DNA of 64,000 nucleotides from Clostridia bacterium (GTDB taxonomy: Bacteria > Bacillota > Clostridia > Christensenellales > Aristaeellaceae), in the NCBI GenBank assembly GCA_017516765.1, contig JAFXBE010000019.1, positions 62,001-126,000 of the forward strand, written 5' to 3'. Shown one piece after another: positions 63,184-64,000 of this stretch. The position numbers were made by a program, and so were the translations under genes. The notes below the pieces were generated by a model that was not told the DNA's origin, made no database searches, and was given only the letters and a program-made list of their open reading frames with translations. The number at the start of each line of letters is the position of its first letter. Position 1 is the stretch's first letter.

Positions 63184-63234
63184 TATAGAAAGATCACCGA
63201 GGAAGCATGCTCTCCTCGGTGATCTTTCTGTATA
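63184..63234 (-). terminator. Long hairpin downstream of the CapA-like gene
   Basis: An almost perfect 20-bp stem (63184-63203 with 63213-63234; core GATCACCGAGGA) with a 9-nt loop, 4 bases beyond the leftward stop. The leftward T-tract is weak (TCTTTCTATA within the stem end). Confidence 0.75.
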
Positions 63235-63237
63235 GAC

Positions 63238-64000
63238 TTATTTCTCTTTCAGAACGGTATCTTTCATCACATTTTGAATCTGATTGTAGCAGCGTTCCAT
63301 AACATCCAGCTGTTTCTTTCCAAGAAAAGTCGGTTGGTCGTTGGGATCAGCCAGGACTACGCCTGTACGGGTAACGCCGTCGATAGCGTCACGCCAGCAG
63401 AAGGTGGGATCGTAGGTCAGATTATCAAAAGCGATGGTACCGGTGGCTGTATCGTACTGAACATCTGCCCGCAGAAGAATACCGGACAAATTATTCCGGC
63501 TTTCGCGGTCAAAGGTGAACAGGTTACCCATGGAGTATGCGCAAAGCACAGGATGATATTTACCGTCTCCGCGCTGTGCCGTCAGAACTTCTACAGGAAA
63601 CACAGCCTGAGGGTTGTTACCCAGAATGATATCTGCGCCTGCATCGGCAATCTGTTGTGCCAGTTGTTTCTGTTCTTTGGTGGGGGAGGTGGCATTGCTC
63701 TTGCCCCAGCAAAGAGATACGATCACCACTTCGGCGCCGCGCTGGCGAAGCTGCTGGATATCGCTGCGTATTTGATCGACATCCAACGCCGCATAGGCAT
63801 ATTCCCGCTCCTGGGCAGAGGTTTTCTTTTTCCCAACGTTGGCAAGGTCGTTCAGATAGCTGAGAAGTGCAATGTTCACACCATTGCTGGTACCCACAAC
63901 AGCAGATGCCCTTTCTTCGGGCGTGGTGTACAACCCAAAAGGTGATATGCCGGCAGAGATCATGCTGTTCTTGGTTTCGGTCAATCCGGCGATGCCGTCG
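63238..64000 (-). CDS. CapA-like (PGA_cap metallophosphoesterase) protein, 5' truncated
   Basis: About 254 C-terminal residues; the frame stays open to the window end, so the true start lies outside. The TTG at 63984 has no ribosome-binding context and is an internal codon. PGA_cap features: VIVSLCWGKS in place of the more usual VSxHWG, DIILGNNPQAV for the GxHPH block, and AYSMGNLFTFDR for the SLGNF block. The family makes or modifies capsule-like polymers such as poly-gamma-glutamate, or acts as extracytoplasmic phosphoesterases. The Asn in GNNPQ where His is usual could mean altered metal binding. Ends at the hairpin 63184-63234. Confidence 0.82.
   Translation of the reverse strand, partial: DGIAGLTETKNSMISAGISPFGLYTTPEERASAVVGTSNGVNIALLSYLNDLANVGKKKTSAQEREYAYAALDVDQIRSDIQQLRQRGAEVVIVSLCWGKSNATSPTKEQKQLAQQIADAGADIILGNNPQAVFPVEVLTAQRGDGKYHPVLCAYSMGNLFTFDRESRNNLSGILLRADVQYDTATGTIAFDNLTYDPTFCWRDAIDGVTRTGVVLADPNDQPTFLGKKQLDVMERCYNQIQNVMKDTVLKEK

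Overview
The window is about 64 kb of ordinary chromosome from a GC-rich (third-position-biased), anaerobic, endospore-forming Firmicute of class Clostridia. The evidence for this is a monomeric [FeFe] hydrogenase with AdhE behind a Rex-type operator, a 2[4Fe-4S] ferredoxin, dipicolinate synthase (dpaA/dpaB), a LonB-LonA-YsxC cluster, an Asp23/AmaP/DUF2273 cluster, RemA and a CggR-type glycolytic repressor. MurE carries the DNPR signature, so meso-diaminopimelate peptidoglycan is likely. Genus cannot be fixed from sequence alone; a gut Christensenellales/Eubacteriales-like bacterium would fit.

Layout. 1-6.9 kb is a fermentation block: the 3' end of an oxaloacetate decarboxylase/pyruvate carboxylase carboxyltransferase gene, the hydrogenase, an APH-fold kinase co-transcribed with adhE, and a LysR regulator. 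6.9-9.9 kb holds a leftward MFS transporter and GH2 glycosidase pair that leads into the LysR gene. 10-12.3 kb holds a HerA/DUF853-like ATPase with a low-complexity tail and a ferredoxin. 12.5-15.7 kb is the yloC-remA-gmk-rpoZ-coaBC cluster. 15.8-17.1 kb is a PadR/DUF2812/small-membrane-protein operon with a striking operator array. 17.2-22 kb is lonB-lonA-ysxC. 22-24.6 kb holds an unrecognised small ORF, a secreted CAP-domain protein, a zinc-ribbon protein and a metallophosphoesterase. 24.9-38.6 kb is the division and cell wall (dcw) cluster mraZ-ftsL-ftsI-murE-mraY-murD-ftsW-murA-ftsQ-ftsA-ftsZ, without rsmH, murF, murG or murC.

38.7-47.9 kb holds a YkvI-type membrane protein, a GH65 maltose-phosphorylase-like enzyme, dpaAB, a secreted DUF3298-like protein and FtsK/SpoIIIE. 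48-58.2 kb is one long head-to-tail run: asp23-amaP-DUF2273-nusB-TsaD-like-folD-xseA-xseB-ispA-PAP2-like-DUF6106-like-nifS-thiI. 58.3-63.1 kb is the glycolytic operon cggR-pgk-tpiA-gpmI, without gapA or eno. The window ends in a leftward, truncated CapA-like gene.

Nearly all genes are conserved housekeeping genes. I see no tRNA, rRNA, CRISPR array, insertion sequence, prophage or defence island. The points worth a second look are mostly regulatory DNA (the PadR operator array, Rex and CggR operators, a dpaA ribosome-binding site inside a terminator-like hairpin, triple stem-loops between pgk and tpiA, a ~100-nt hairpin before mraZ) and unusual protein tails or paralogues (DUF853 repeats, AmaP acidic tail, TsaD-like protein, the orphan ORF at 22.1 kb). 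I did not find a convincing wholly new system.
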